Shown: one piece after another, positions 25,009 to 34,207 of the stretch
How positions within the stretch are numbered: position 1 is the stretch's first letter
Layout: each line of letters opens with the position of its first letter
Source: Kosakonia oryzendophytica
GTDB taxonomy: Bacteria > Pseudomonadota > Gammaproteobacteria > Enterobacterales > Enterobacteriaceae
DNA: 64,000 nt
Direction: 5' to 3'
Assembly: GCF_900094925.1 (NCBI RefSeq)
Contig: NZ_FMAY01000008.1
Span: 62,001 to 126,000 of the forward strand
The notes under the pieces: generated by a model
The model's input: the letters and a program-made list of their open reading frames with translations, nothing else
Databases searched by the model: none
What the model was told of the DNA's origin: nothing
Position numbers and translations under genes: made by a program

Positions 25009-26685
25009 TCAGCCTGCCTTTTGTTTAATGCCAGTTAGGTGAATAAGAGCATCTTTTTTAACTTCATATTTTACGGAGTCTGGAAATGCTGCCTGAAGTC
25101 CAGGATCGTGAGAAACAATCAGAACGTGGCCGGTTAGTAAATACTCCTTAATCATTTCTATAAGTACTCGTGTGGACTCATGATCGAGTGCAGATGTCGG
25201 TTCATCCATGATCAGGAGTTGGGATGATTTTAAAAAAGCTGTAATTATATTTAATTTTTGTAATTCACCACCTGAAAGGTTACGCCCGCCTTCACCAACT
25301 GAAAAATCCAGTTCGTAAGGGAAAAAAATCCGTTTTGAAATTACAGCAAATTTTTTCTCATCAAATTCTCCCAAAAAGAAGATAAGGTTATCTCTTAGCG
25401 ACGCATTAAGAAGAGAAAAAGACTGGGTAACAACGGAAACGCCAGGAGGCGTCGTTCCGTCTGATCCGGCTGACGTTATGTCGGGGGAGAAAATGATAGT
25501 TCCTTTATCTGGCCTGTCAATCAAGCTCAACAACCTGACCAGGCTTGTTTTTCCTGTGCCATTTTCACCAAGCAGAAGAACGGGTTTTCCTGAATCAAAC
25601 TGTATATCCCCGCTCAGGCCAGAAAAAACGGTTTTTCCATCTTTATTTTTGTAGACATCATTGAGCATGATATAAAGTTGGTCAGGGAAATTTCCACATT
25701 GTGAACTCATGTCAGCCTTATCTGCATTAATATGTTTGCGAAGAGGAGACAAAGCGTCATTTAATATACGGAAGTCAATCCTGCACCGGTTAATATTACG
25801 CCAGAGGACGCCAATGCGATTCAATGGGAGAAAGACCTGAAAGAGAAACGTCGCAAGCATGATAAGGCTTCCGAATGTTATCGCACCGGTATTAAAGGCA
25901 ATTCCGGCCGAAACGAGGACAATAACGCTACCAAAGGAAGAAAGAAGGGTCGTAAAAAAACCAAAGCGAAAAAATTCGTCCCGGACAGAGCGCTGAGAAT
26001 TATCATAATTAATAACAGCATGACGCATTGTAGCCTGGCTCCGCAAGCCAGAACTATAAATTTTAGAGGAAAGATGAACGGACCCGAGCCCATGGAGAAG
26101 GCCGTTAATTTTCTTCCTGCTCATTGCTACATTTCGCATTAAAGAGAAACGTTTTTCCGTCAACTTTATAATAAAAATAACATATATTAAGACAACTGAA
26201 AGGAACTCCAGAGCTATTGTACTGCCGAGATACCACCAGACAGAAGCAATTATGAAAAGCGTCTGAAATACAACGGGTAAAGTTTCACTCCAGATGGTCC
26301 TGACATACGTTCCAATCGAACCCATTGCAGTTTCGTATACGGAGAACAGCTCACTTTTATTGACCGAATCCATATCCTCTGCATAAACAGAATTTATGTT
26401 TGAATATATTTCAGTACGCAATTCACTTTCCGATTTAATGCAGTACTCATGCACAATTCTTTCAGTAAGCGCATAACTGATAGGCATTAAAATTCTGATT
26501 GCGATGAAAAGAGAACAAAAAACAACCACTCCCTCATAGGAGGAAAGCTCCTGTTTATTATCAATGCAATATCGTACAAGAACACCGAATGAGATGAATA
26601 AAAATGAAGAAATCACCGTCAGTGATAGCGTCGATATTTGACTTAGCTTATTTTTTTTTAGCAGATTTTTTTCAATGAAATCCAT
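25009..26685 (-). CDS. ABC exporter, membrane and ATPase domains fused
   Basis: A 558-residue half-transporter: membrane helices in about residues 20-285, then an ATPase domain with Walker A GENGTGKTS (373-381), signature LSGGE (470-474) and Walker B LLIMDEP (490-496). There is no N-terminal C39 peptidase domain, so it would not itself cleave a double-Gly leader. The topology is of the exporter class used for peptides, lipids or metal complexes, with atypically low similarity to MsbA. It lies between the Cys-tail protein and the JmjC oxygenase in a tight operon. Confidence 0.87.
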   Translation of the reverse strand: MDFIEKNLLKKNKLSQISTLSLTVISSFLFISFGVLVRYCIDNKQELSSYEGVVVFCSLFIAIRILMPISYALTERIVHEYCIKSESELRTEIYSNINSVYAEDMDSVNKSELFSVYETAMGSIGTYVRTIWSETLPVVFQTLFIIASVWWYLGSTIALEFLSVVLIYVIFIIKLTEKRFSLMRNVAMSRKKINGLLHGLGSVHLSSKIYSSGLRSQATMRHAVINYDNSQRSVRDEFFRFGFFTTLLSSFGSVIVLVSAGIAFNTGAITFGSLIMLATFLFQVFLPLNRIGVLWRNINRCRIDFRILNDALSPLRKHINADKADMSSQCGNFPDQLYIMLNDVYKNKDGKTVFSGLSGDIQFDSGKPVLLLGENGTGKTSLVRLLSLIDRPDKGTIIFSPDITSAGSDGTTPPGVSVVTQSFSLLNASLRDNLIFFLGEFDEKKFAVISKRIFFPYELDFSVGEGGRNLSGGELQKLNIITAFLKSSQLLIMDEPTSALDHESTRVLIEMIKEYLLTGHVLIVSHDPGLQAAFPDSVKYEVKKDALIHLTGIKQKAG

Positions 26686-26729
26686 ACGATCACCTTTAAA
26701 GCCCGCATTAAGCGGGCTGCACTCATGAA

Positions 26730-27425
26730 TTATCTTGAGTTACAAGAGCATCCGGCACCACAACCTTTTCCAGAACAGCCACACCCAGCCTTACCCGTGA
26801 GTGATCCCATGATAATTTTCATAACTTCATCTTTAGGCATAGCAAGAATTTCAGAAGTAATCATATTGAATGATTTACTGCTAACTTCACTTGAAACAAG
26901 TGGCATCCTTAAAGCATTGAGGCGATCGATACTATAGTTAACGGCATACTCACCGTACCATTTAATAACAGTCTCCTCGCCAAGAACCTCCTTAATTTTA
27001 AGGATTTGGTTATGATAAGCCTGTTGTTTATAAGTCTCAAAATCACTATTCATCGCTGTTATGTGTTTAATTTCACTTCTCAGCATTTCTCGCGTAAACG
27101 GGAAGTGATGAAGGAACCCCCCAAGGTATTCTTCACAAAAATGGTGATACCTATCTGTAAAAAGAACGAAGGTATGCCACATCTCATCGATGACCTGCAT
27201 TTGTTCGTATACTGATATATTAAAACATTCAGTTTGACAGCGGGCGGCAAGATAAAGGAACTTTTTAGTCTCGTAGAATATATCCTCCGCCTCCTCCTGA
27301 GTGACATTCCATTCCTTTCTAAATTTAGTGATGAGATCCTCATTTTGGTACGCCAATACCCTGTCGATATCGCTCACATTGAGAGGACCATTATTGATAT
27401 TACTGCGTAGCGCTTGCTGTAGCAT
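26730..27425 (-). CDS. glycine-rich-domain-like protein with a Cys/Gly-rich C-terminal tail
   Basis: The 231-residue protein contains IDEMWHTFVLFTDRYHHFC (about residues 79-97) and GGFLHH (102-107), a pattern I associate with the bacterial glycine-rich-domain-containing family (D.vWH..I..T..Y...C...F..FLHH); several His and a Cys are positioned as possible metal ligands. The last 17 residues are CGCSGKGCGAGCSCNSR with five Cys. It heads the operon, with GGAG seven bases before the ATG. The tail could bind metal or be the modified part of a precursor. Function unknown. Confidence 0.6.
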   Translation of the reverse strand: MLQQALRSNINNGPLNVSDIDRVLAYQNEDLITKFRKEWNVTQEEAEDIFYETKKFLYLAARCQTECFNISVYEQMQVIDEMWHTFVLFTDRYHHFCEEYLGGFLHHFPFTREMLRSEIKHITAMNSDFETYKQQAYHNQILKIKEVLGEETVIKWYGEYAVNYSIDRLNALRMPLVSSEVSSKSFNMITSEILAMPKDEVMKIIMGSLTGKAGCGCSGKGCGAGCSCNSR

Positions 27426-27500
27426 TGTAATCTCCAGTTGCAGGTGAGGGTTATCTGGATTGATTTAATGTAATGCCTAATTGTTTTAGCGAAACGAGAT

Positions 27501-27635
27501 GTGAAAGTTTATAAGTGAAATTTAAATATTTGTGTATATATATTTTCTTGTTATTTTTGAAGTTTGAGAGCACATACCGAAAAAACAACCCTTACCTGAT
27601 TGATTTATAATGCAAAAAATCTCAAACTTTCACAC
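27501..27635. promoter_or_regulatory. inverted GTGAAAGTTT elements before the Cys-tail operon
   Basis: GTGAAAGTTT at 27501-27510 and its exact reverse complement AAACTTTCAC at 27625-27634 face each other across 114 bases. A related TGAAGTTTGAGAG lies between (27558-27570) and matches the extended right copy (GTGAAAGTTTGAGA read on the minus strand). They are candidate binding sites for an unknown regulator. Confidence 0.4.
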
Positions 27636-27834
27636 CAATAAGATAAATCTTAAAACTTTTGTGATAATTGTATTTTTCTATTTTTTAATTACGAATTATT
27701 AATGACCTAATTATTTTTTATTTATTTTTAAAATGCAAAATAAATTAAGGAATAGGCATTCACCCTAAAGGCACTCAAAGACTCCTATAATTTCCAGTAA
27801 TTTCTTTGTAGGCGGCATTAAACATAAGTATTAA

Positions 27835-28026
27835 ATGATTTTCAAAAGCAGTAGGCGACTGTTCAACCAACACTTTTTTCACTCATCAACAAACATTGAT
27901 TTAATAAAGGAGCTGGAAAATATTTCTTTAGATTCAGGACGGCCTGGATATATCCACACAAATTGCATTGGTTTAAATGAATATGCATACAATTGTCTAT
28001 TTCACTGCATTTTAGAGGAATATTAA
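27835..28026 (+). CDS. doubtful small open frame of 63 codons
   Basis: The frame MIFKSSRRLFNQHFFHSSTNID...LFHCILEEY has no clear ribosome site and no recognised motif. It lies between the AT-rich operon promoter and the mutS leader. It may be a small gene of the island or chance. Confidence 0.2.
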   Translation: MIFKSSRRLFNQHFFHSSTNIDLIKELENISLDSGRPGYIHTNCIGLNEYAYNCLFHCILEEY

Positions 28027-28141
28027 ATATATTATTTCGCAAAAAGAGACTCTCTGAAGCTGCCCTGGTTTAGCCAGACAATCAGGCCAAACTATAGAGC
28101 CGGAACGTCTACCGGGTTGGGGTCACAAGCTTGCCCTGCAG

Positions 28142-28430
28142 AGCGCTCGTGTAACCGTAGAAAAAAGACCTGACGCCGATTGCGCCGCTGGACGCGTTTT
28201 CCCGATATCGGCTTTATCACTGTCACCTGGCTTCATCATTTCTCTCACTTTAAACAACAACACCTCCCCGTTGTTTCCCTGCCATAAAGACCTGGTTATC
28301 ATGCTCGCTACGTCCTTATGAAAGGAAGTGCAGGATTTCATGAGATCCAATGAGCAACGTGAAACCTAATGAAAATTAAAAACATCACTCACTCATTAAA
28401 ATTTAAGAAAATGGACATCATAAACTGATG
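28142..28430 (+). repeat. mutS leader repeat, copy B (right joint, functional leader)
   Basis: The DNA directly before mutS matches copy A (13068-13256) in two blocks separated by about 110 bases unique to this copy, and its last 87 bases match copy C (23050-23135). It is the functional leader of mutS. No strong ribosome site is visible in the last 20 bases before the ATG. Confidence 0.8.
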
Positions 28431-30989
28431 AGTACACTAGAGAATTTCGACGCCCATACCCCAATGATGCAGCAGTATCTGAAGCTGAAAGCTCAGCATC
28501 CGGACATTCTGCTGTTCTATCGCATGGGGGACTTTTACGAGCTGTTTTACGACGATGCCAAACGCGCATCGCAGTTGATGGATATCTCATTGACCAAACG
28601 CGGCGCATCGGCGGGTGAACCGATCCCAATGGCGGGCGTACCGTATCATGCCGTCGAAAACTATCTGGCGAAGCTGGTCAGCCTTGGCGAGTCCGTGGCG
28701 ATTTGCGAACAGATAGGCGATCCTGCCACCAGCAAAGGGCCGGTTGAGCGCAAAGTGGTACGCATTGTGACACCAGGCACCATCAGCGATGAAGCGCTGT
28801 TGCAGGAACGTCAGGATAACCTGCTGGCCGCCATCTGGCAGGACAGCAAAGGCTTTGGTTACGCCACGCTGGATATTAGCTCCGGGCGTTTTCGCGTAAG
28901 CGAACCGGCCGATCGCGACACCATGGCCGCCGAATTACAACGTACCAACCCGGCCGAACTGCTGTATGCCGAAGACTTTGCGGAAACCGCATTGATTGAA
29001 GGTCGCCGAGGTTTGCGCCGCCGCCCGCTGTGGGAGTTTGAAATTGACACCGCCCGCCAGCAGCTCAATCTGCAATTCGGTACCCGCGATCTGGTTGGCT
29101 TCGGCGTCGAGAATGCTCCGCGCGGTCTGTGCGCCGCCGGTTGTCTGCTGCAATATGTGAAAGACACGCAGCGCACCGCCCTGCCGCATATTCGCTCCAT
29201 TACTATGGAGCGCCAGCAGGACACCATTATTATGGATGCCGCCACGCGCCGTAATCTGGAGATCACCCAGAACCTGGCAGGCGGGATAGAAAACACGTTG
29301 GCGTCGGTGCTGGACTGTACCGTCACCGCCATGGGTAGCCGTATGCTGAAACGCTGGCTGCATATGCCCGTGCGCGATACCCGGGTGTTAGTCGAACGCC
29401 AACAAACCATCAGCGCGTTACAGGAACGCACTGGCGAATTACAGCCAGTGTTGCGCCAGGTCGGCGACCTTGAACGTATTCTTGCCCGTCTGGCGCTGCG
29501 CACCGCTCGCCCACGCGATCTGGCGCGTATGCGTTACGCTTTCCAGCAATTGCCGGAACTGCGCCGCCAGTTGGCGGACATCGACAGTGCGCCGGTTCAG
29601 GCGCTGCGCGAAAACATGGGTGAATTCACCGAACTGCGTGAATTGCTTGAACGGGCGATTATTGACGCTCCACCTGTGCTGGTGCGCGACGGTGGCGTCA
29701 TTGCTCCAGGATATAACGCCGAGCTGGACGAGTGGCGTGGGCTGGCGGAGGGGGCGACCGATTACCTCGACAGACTCGAGATCCGCGAACGCGAACGTCT
29801 CGGGCTGGATACCCTGAAAGTCGGCTATAACGCCGTGCACGGTTATTACATCCAGATCAGCCGCGGTCAGAGCCACCTGGCGCCCATTCACTATGTGCGC
29901 CGCCAGACGCTGAAAAACGCCGAACGCTATATTATTCCGGAGCTGAAAGAGTACGAAGATAAGGTCCTGACCTCTAAAGGCAAAGCGCTGGCGCTGGAGA
30001 AACAGCTGTATGAAGAACTGTTCGATCTGCTGATGCCACACCTGGCGGATCTGCAACAAAGCGCGTCTGCACTGGCAGAACTGGATGTGCTGGTCAACCT
30101 GGCGGAACGCGCTGAAACGCTCAATTACTGCTGCCCGACCTTTAGCGACAAACCGGGCATTCGCATTAGCGAAGGCCGTCACCCGGTGGTGGAACAGGTG
30201 CTGAAAGAGCCGTTTATCGCTAACCCGCTGAATTTATCCCCTCAGCGCCGGATGCTGATCATTACCGGGCCGAATATGGGCGGTAAAAGTACCTATATGC
30301 GTCAGACTGCATTGATTGCGCTGCTGGCGTATATCGGTAGCTATGTTCCGGCACAGAAGGTCGAGATTGGTCCCATTGATCGTATCTTTACCCGAGTCGG
30401 CGCGGCGGATGATCTGGCCAGCGGGCGATCGACTTTTATGGTGGAGATGACCGAGACCGCCAACATTCTGCACAATGCCACCGAAAACAGCCTGGTGTTG
30501 ATGGATGAGATTGGCCGCGGGACATCCACCTATGATGGTCTGTCGCTGGCCTGGGCTTGCGCAGAGAATCTGGCGAATAAAATCAAGGCACTGACGCTGT
30601 TTGCCACTCACTACTTTGAGTTGACGCAACTGCCCGAGAAAATGGAAGGCGTGGCAAATGTGCATCTGGACGCACTGGAGCATGGCGATACCATTGCCTT
30701 TATGCACAGCGTGCAGGATGGTGCGGCCAGTAAGAGCTACGGGCTGGCGGTTGCCGCACTGGCTGGCGTGCCGAAAGAGGTGATCAAGCGGGCGCGTGGT
30801 AAGCTGCGCGAACTGGAAAGCCTGTCGCCGAATGCAGCAGCTACGCAAGTCGATGGTACGCAGATGTCGCTGCTGGCGGCTCAGGAAGAGACCAGCCCGG
30901 CTGTTGAAGCGCTGGAAAATCTTGATCCGGACGCGTTAACACCGCGTCAGGCGCTGGAGTGGATTTATCGCCTGAAGAGTCTGGTCTAG
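28428..30989 (+). CDS. mutS: DNA mismatch repair protein MutS
   Basis: The 853-residue protein has the length of the E. coli enzyme. The mismatch-reading motif GDFYELF contains F36 and E38. The C-terminal ATPase has Walker [16 protein letters not shown] and Walker [17 protein letters not shown], and the end carries the tetramerisation tail [10 protein letters not shown]. It recognises base mismatches and recruits MutL. Its 5' end is the point where accessory modules were added to the left, and the leader is present in three copies in the window, but the coding region itself is intact. Confidence 0.97.
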   Translation: MSTLENFDAHTPMMQQYLKLKAQHPDILLFYRMGDFYELFYDDAKRASQLMDISLTKRGASAGEPIPMAGVPYHAVENYLAKLVSLGESVAICEQIGDPATSKGPVERKVVRIVTPGTISDEALLQERQDNLLAAIWQDSKGFGYATLDISSGRFRVSEPADRDTMAAELQRTNPAELLYAEDFAETALIEGRRGLRRRPLWEFEIDTARQQLNLQFGTRDLVGFGVENAPRGLCAAGCLLQYVKDTQRTALPHIRSITMERQQDTIIMDAATRRNLEITQNLAGGIENTLASVLDCTVTAMGSRMLKRWLHMPVRDTRVLVERQQTISALQERTGELQPVLRQVGDLERILARLALRTARPRDLARMRYAFQQLPELRRQLADIDSAPVQALRENMGEFTELRELLERAIIDAPPVLVRDGGVIAPGYNAELDEWRGLAEGATDYLDRLEIRERERLGLDTLKVGYNAVHGYYIQISRGQSHLAPIHYVRRQTLKNAERYIIPELKEYEDKVLTSKGKALALEKQLYEELFDLLMPHLADLQQSASALAELDVLVNLAERAETLNYCCPTFSDKPGIRISEGRHPVVEQVLKEPFIANPLNLSPQRRMLIITGPNMGGKSTYMRQTALIALLAYIGSYVPAQKVEIGPIDRIFTRVGAADDLASGRSTFMVEMTETANILHNATENSLVLMDEIGRGTSTYDGLSLAWACAENLANKIKALTLFATHYFELTQLPEKMEGVANVHLDALEHGDTIAFMHSVQDGAASKSYGLAVAALAGVPKEVIKRARGKLRELESLSPNAAATQVDGTQMSLLAAQEETSPAVEALENLDPDALTPRQALEWIYRLKSLV

Positions 30990-30993
30990 GTTG

Positions 30994-31274
30994 CCCTCAC
31001 CCCGGCCCTCTCCCCCAGGGAGAGGGAGAAAACCGAGCTCTCACGCCGGCCCTCCCCCCAGGGAGAGAGAAAACCGAGCTCTCACGCCGATCCTCTCACA
31101 AGGATGGGGGAGAACGGTTCCCTCACCCCGCCCCTCTCCCCCAGTGAGAGGGAGAAAACCGAGCATTCACCCCGCCCCTCTCCCACAGAGAGAGGGAGAA
31201 AACCGAGCACTCACCCCGGGAGAGGGAGAAAACCGAGCACTCACGCAGGTTTTCTCACACTGGGAGAAGGGCCC
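30994..31274. repeat. array of seven CCCTCTCCC/GGGAGAGGG palindromic units
   Basis: Seven imperfect units of 30-44 bases follow the mutS stop. The typical unit is CTCACCCCGxCCCTCTCCC, a short loop, GGGAGAGGG, then AGAAAACCGAG. Five units end AAAACCGAG. Each unit can form a hairpin. A further hairpin of the CCTCATT/AATGAGG type (about 31274-31302) follows. The 319-base interval to the next gene holds nothing else. Such palindromes occur widely between enterobacterial genes; seven in tandem is unusual. Confidence 0.85.
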
Positions 31275-31308
31275 CCTCATTCCTCCTGGAGGAAATGAGG
31301 GGAACGAC

Positions 31309-31536
31309 TCATTTCGTCAACAGTGGTGGAATGGTCGGGACTTGCGGCGCGTTATCAATATCCTGTTGCGTCATCCGAAACGCTTCCGGGTAGTGTTCAC
31401 GGCTGGTGCGGCGCAGTGGCTCAGTATCTCGCCAGGTATATAAACAGTGCTGGCACTGATAAACCGTCCAGACCCCTTTGACTGGCGAGGTCGCCATCAC
31501 TTCAATCTGCTCATCGGCACAACGTGGGCATATCAT
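31309..31536 (-). CDS. ecdD: hydroxyarylic acid decarboxylase subunit D
   Basis: A small protein (75 residues from the second Met) with two CxxC-type pairs, CPRCADEQ and CQHCLYTWRDTEP, the hallmark of the VdcD/BsdD/EcdD subunit. It is encoded eight bases after the UbiD-type subunit C gene in the B-C-D operon known from pathogenic E. coli, Klebsiella and Bacillus. Its exact role in the non-oxidative decarboxylase is not clear, but the family strictly accompanies subunits B and C. Confidence 0.88.
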   Translation of the reverse strand: MICPRCADEQIEVMATSPVKGVWTVYQCQHCLYTWRDTEPLRRTSREHYPEAFRMTQQDIDNAPQVPTIPPLLTK

Positions 31537-31546
31537 CATTCGCTCC

Positions 31547-32974
31547 TTATCGACGATTCGCCAGCATGGCGGTTAGTTTTTCGGTCCAGGCTTTGGTCTC
31601 CGGCAGATCGCGCACCGGCTGGCTATAGTGACCGCGGTTATCCGGTGCGACTGGCGTGGTTGCATCGATAATCAGTTTGTCGGTGATCCCTGCCGGGCTG
31701 GATCCCGGATCCAGCTCCAGTACCGACATATTCGGCAACTGAACCAGATCGCCTGCGGGGTTCACTTTTGACGACAGTGCCCACATCACCTGCGGCAAGT
31801 TAAACGGATCGACATCTTCATCCACCATGATCACCATCTTCACATAGCCCAACCCGTGCGGCGTGGTCATGGCGCGCAACCCAACGGCGCGGGCAAAACC
31901 ACCGTAGCGTTTTTTTGTTGAGATGATGGCCAGCAACCCGTGCGTATACATGGCGTTCACCGCCTGGACTTCCGGAAACTCGGCTTTGAGTTGCTGATAC
32001 AGAGGAACACAGGTGGCAGGCCCAATCAGATAATCAATCTCTGTCCAGGGCATGCCAAGATAGAGTGATTCAAAAATCGGCTGGTTGCGGTAAGAGACTT
32101 TATCAATGCGCACCACCGTCATATTGCGCCCGCCGGAATAGTGCCCGGTGAACTCACCAAATGGCCCTTCGATTTCACGCTTACGCCCTTCTATCACCCC
32201 TTCGAGGATCACTTCAGACCCCCACGGCACATCGAAACCAGTCAGCGGCGCGGTGGCAATCGGATACGCTTTTTCGCGCAGCGCTCCCGCCATTTCATAT
32301 TCCGATTGATCGTATTTCAGCGGCGTTGCGCCCATTAGCGTGATGATCGGTTCATTACCCAGCGAAATCACTATGGGTAAATCTTCACCGCGCTCTTCCG
32401 CTTTATGCAGGTGCAGCGCGATGTCATGCATCGGCACCGGTTGCAGGCCCAACTTGCGTTTACCTTTGACTTCCATGCGGTAGATACCGACATTCTGTTT
32501 ACCAAAATGGTCGGGATCGGTCGGGTCGCGAGAAACCACGCAGGCTTTATCGAGGTAAAATCCGCCATCGCCATCGTTGAGGCGGAACAGCGGCAGAATG
32601 TCGAATAAGTTGATGTCGTCACCGTCAACGCAGTTCTCCGCCCATGGGGGATTGTCGCGGCGTTCTGGCGCAACCGGGAAGGTATCCCAACGGCGAATAA
32701 ATTCATCAATCTGCTGCTTCACGGGGGTATTGGGTGGTAGTCCCATGGAAATCGCATGGTTTTGCCACGAACCGATGGTATTCATGGCTACGCGGGCATC
32801 CACAAAGCCGCGAATATTATCGAACCACAGTGCGGGCGCGCCTTCACCGATGCGGCCTGTCGCGTTCGCAGCGGCGGCCAGATCCGGCTCGGCATTGACC
32901 TCTTCACTGATCCTGAGCAGTTGTCCCTGGTCTTCCAGCGCGTTTAAAAAACCACGCAAATCATCAAAAGCCAT
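31547..32974 (-). CDS. ecdC: hydroxyarylic acid decarboxylase subunit C (UbiD family)
   Basis: The 475-residue catalytic subunit begins MAFDDLRGFLNALEDQGQL and shows UbiD features, including the GEFTGHYSGGRNM region and the prenyl-FMN/metal-binding central domain. It removes CO2 from 4-hydroxybenzoate or vanillate-like acids with the cofactor made by subunit B. The ATG overlaps the subunit B stop (TAATG) after an AGGAGA site, so the two are translationally coupled. Starting further upstream would read back into subunit B. Confidence 0.92.
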   Translation of the reverse strand: MAFDDLRGFLNALEDQGQLLRISEEVNAEPDLAAAANATGRIGEGAPALWFDNIRGFVDARVAMNTIGSWQNHAISMGLPPNTPVKQQIDEFIRRWDTFPVAPERRDNPPWAENCVDGDDINLFDILPLFRLNDGDGGFYLDKACVVSRDPTDPDHFGKQNVGIYRMEVKGKRKLGLQPVPMHDIALHLHKAEERGEDLPIVISLGNEPIITLMGATPLKYDQSEYEMAGALREKAYPIATAPLTGFDVPWGSEVILEGVIEGRKREIEGPFGEFTGHYSGGRNMTVVRIDKVSYRNQPIFESLYLGMPWTEIDYLIGPATCVPLYQQLKAEFPEVQAVNAMYTHGLLAIISTKKRYGGFARAVGLRAMTTPHGLGYVKMVIMVDEDVDPFNLPQVMWALSSKVNPAGDLVQLPNMSVLELDPGSSPAGITDKLIIDATTPVAPDNRGHYSQPVRDLPETKAWTEKLTAMLANRR

Positions 32975-33567
32975 TATGCATTCTCCTGTGAAAAATTCTG
33001 TGCCGCCTGCAAGCCGGCCCAACGTTTGGCCTGCGGCAGCGACAGACCAAACTGATCCAGCACGCGCGCAACAATATGCAGCGTGATGTCTTCAACCGTC
33101 TGCGGATGGTTGTAATACGCGGGCATCGGCGGCACCATGGCGACGCCAAGTCGGGACAGCGCCAGCATGTTTTCCAGATGGATGGCGCTCAGTGGCATTT
33201 CGCGCGGGACCAGCACTAACTTACGTCCCTCTTTCAGCACCACATCGGCGGCGCGTCCTACCAGCCCTTCAGCATAACCCGCGCGAATACCAGCCAGTGT
33301 TTTCATACTGCAGGGGATAATGATCATGCCGTCGGTATGGAAAGATCCGGATGAGATCGTGGCTGCCTGATCCGCCGGGTTATGGCAGTAATCCGCCAGC
33401 GCGGCGACATCGCGGGCGCGAAAAGGCGTTTCCAGCTCAATGGTGGTTTTTGCCCATTTCGACATCACCAGATGGCTTTCGACGTCTGGCATCGCTTGCA
33501 ATGCCTGCAATAGCGCCACCGCTAATGGCGCGCCCGTTGCGCCGGTCATTCCTACAATCAGTTTCAT
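32974..33567 (-). CDS. ecdB: UbiX-like flavin prenyltransferase, decarboxylase subunit B
   Basis: A 197-residue protein, MKLIVGMTGATGAPLAVALLQAL..., of the UbiX/Pad1 family, with the FMN-binding SSGSFHTDGMIIIPCSMKTLAGI segment. It prenylates FMN for the adjacent UbiD-type subunit. First gene of the ecdBCD operon and divergent from hosA, with a HosA-type operator 15 bases upstream of its start. The chosen Met gives the family length; an extension upstream would run across the operator. Confidence 0.92.
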   Translation of the reverse strand: MKLIVGMTGATGAPLAVALLQALQAMPDVESHLVMSKWAKTTIELETPFRARDVAALADYCHNPADQAATISSGSFHTDGMIIIPCSMKTLAGIRAGYAEGLVGRAADVVLKEGRKLVLVPREMPLSAIHLENMLALSRLGVAMVPPMPAYYNHPQTVEDITLHIVARVLDQFGLSLPQAKRWAGLQAAQNFSQENA

Positions 33568-33581
33568 CTGGCACCTTATTT

Positions 33582-33597
33582 TGTTCGTACACGAACA
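33582..33597. promoter_or_regulatory. likely HosA operator
   Basis: TGTTCGTACACGAACA has perfect 7-bp arms around AC. It lies between the divergent hosA and ecdB genes, immediately upstream of ecdB. It closely resembles the palindrome I recall as the published HosA site. The site would allow repression of ecdBCD until 4-hydroxybenzoate binds HosA. Confidence 0.75.
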
Positions 33598-33737
33598 TTG
33601 TGCCAATAACTTACGCTTGCCCCAAAAGAGTGACAAGAGAGTCACGGCGTTAGTCGCATAAAAGGTTAAAAACAGAGGCGTTATAAAGCGGCGCGGAAGC
33701 CGCTATGATAAAAGGAAGATCATGATGTGGAGTGCAC

Positions 33738-34148
33738 ATGGAATTAAGAAACGAAGCGTTTCACCTGTTACGCCAGCTCTTTCAGCAGCACACAGCGCAA
33801 TGGCAGCAAGCGTTGCCAACGCTGACAAAGCCGCAGTATTCGGTGTTACGCTCCATTGCCGAACATCCGGGGATTGAACAGGTGATATTGACGGAAGCGG
33901 CGGTCAGCACGAAAGCAACGCTGGCGGAGATGCTCAGCCGCATGGAGAGCCGTGGGTTGGTGCGTCGTGAAAGCGATCCTGCGGATAAGCGTCGACGGTT
34001 TGTTTATCTGACGAAAGAAGGCGAAACATTGCTGGCGGCGAGCATTCCTGTTGGCAACGACGTGGACGAAGCGTTTTTAGGCCGACTTACCGCTGAGGAA
34101 CGACAGGCGTTTTCGCTGCTCATCAGGAAGATGATGGCAAAAGCGTAA
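33738..34148 (+). CDS. hosA: MarR-family regulator HosA
   Basis: A 136-residue winged-helix protein, MELRNEAFHLLRQLFQQHTAQWQQALP, with recognition region VSTKATLAEMLSRMESRGLVRRESDPADKRRRFVYLT. It matches HosA, the 4-hydroxybenzoate-responsive repressor of the divergent ecdBCD decarboxylase operon in the mutS-rpoS interval of several E. coli and relatives. GGAG before the ATG at 33738 supports that start over a GTG two codons upstream. Confidence 0.9.
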   Translation: MELRNEAFHLLRQLFQQHTAQWQQALPTLTKPQYSVLRSIAEHPGIEQVILTEAAVSTKATLAEMLSRMESRGLVRRESDPADKRRRFVYLTKEGETLLAASIPVGNDVDEAFLGRLTAEERQAFSLLIRKMMAKA

Positions 34149-34159
34149 TGCCAGAAATG

Positions 34160-34192
34160 AAAAAGGCCGGGTCATCTGCGACCGGCCTTTTT
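34160..34192. terminator. bidirectional terminator between hosA and rpoS
   Basis: AAAAAGGCCGGGTC and GACCGGCCTTTTT form a long stem with one bulged G. A and T tracts on both sides suit the two convergent genes. Confidence 0.9.
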
Positions 34193-34207
34193 GGCTTGAA
34201 TGGGTGC

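Larger units (their letters stand above)
27426..28120. other. AT-rich control region upstream of the JmjC/ABC operon
   Basis: About 400 strongly AT-rich bases contain repeated GTGAAAGTTT-type words (listed separately) and presumably the operon promoter. The remainder up to the mutS leader holds one doubtful short frame and no recognised gene. Confidence 0.6.

Noticed and set aside
25009..26685. ABC transporter as a bacteriocin exporter with leader peptidase
   Set aside because: There is no N-terminal C39 peptidase domain, so leader cleavage by this protein is not supported.
29439..30182. Antisense open frame of 247 codons inside mutS
   Set aside because: Opposite strand of a conserved gene, with no motif.
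30994..31274. Regular repeats that could suggest a CRISPR array
   Set aside because: The units are contiguous palindromes without unique spacers, vary in length, and no cas genes are nearby.
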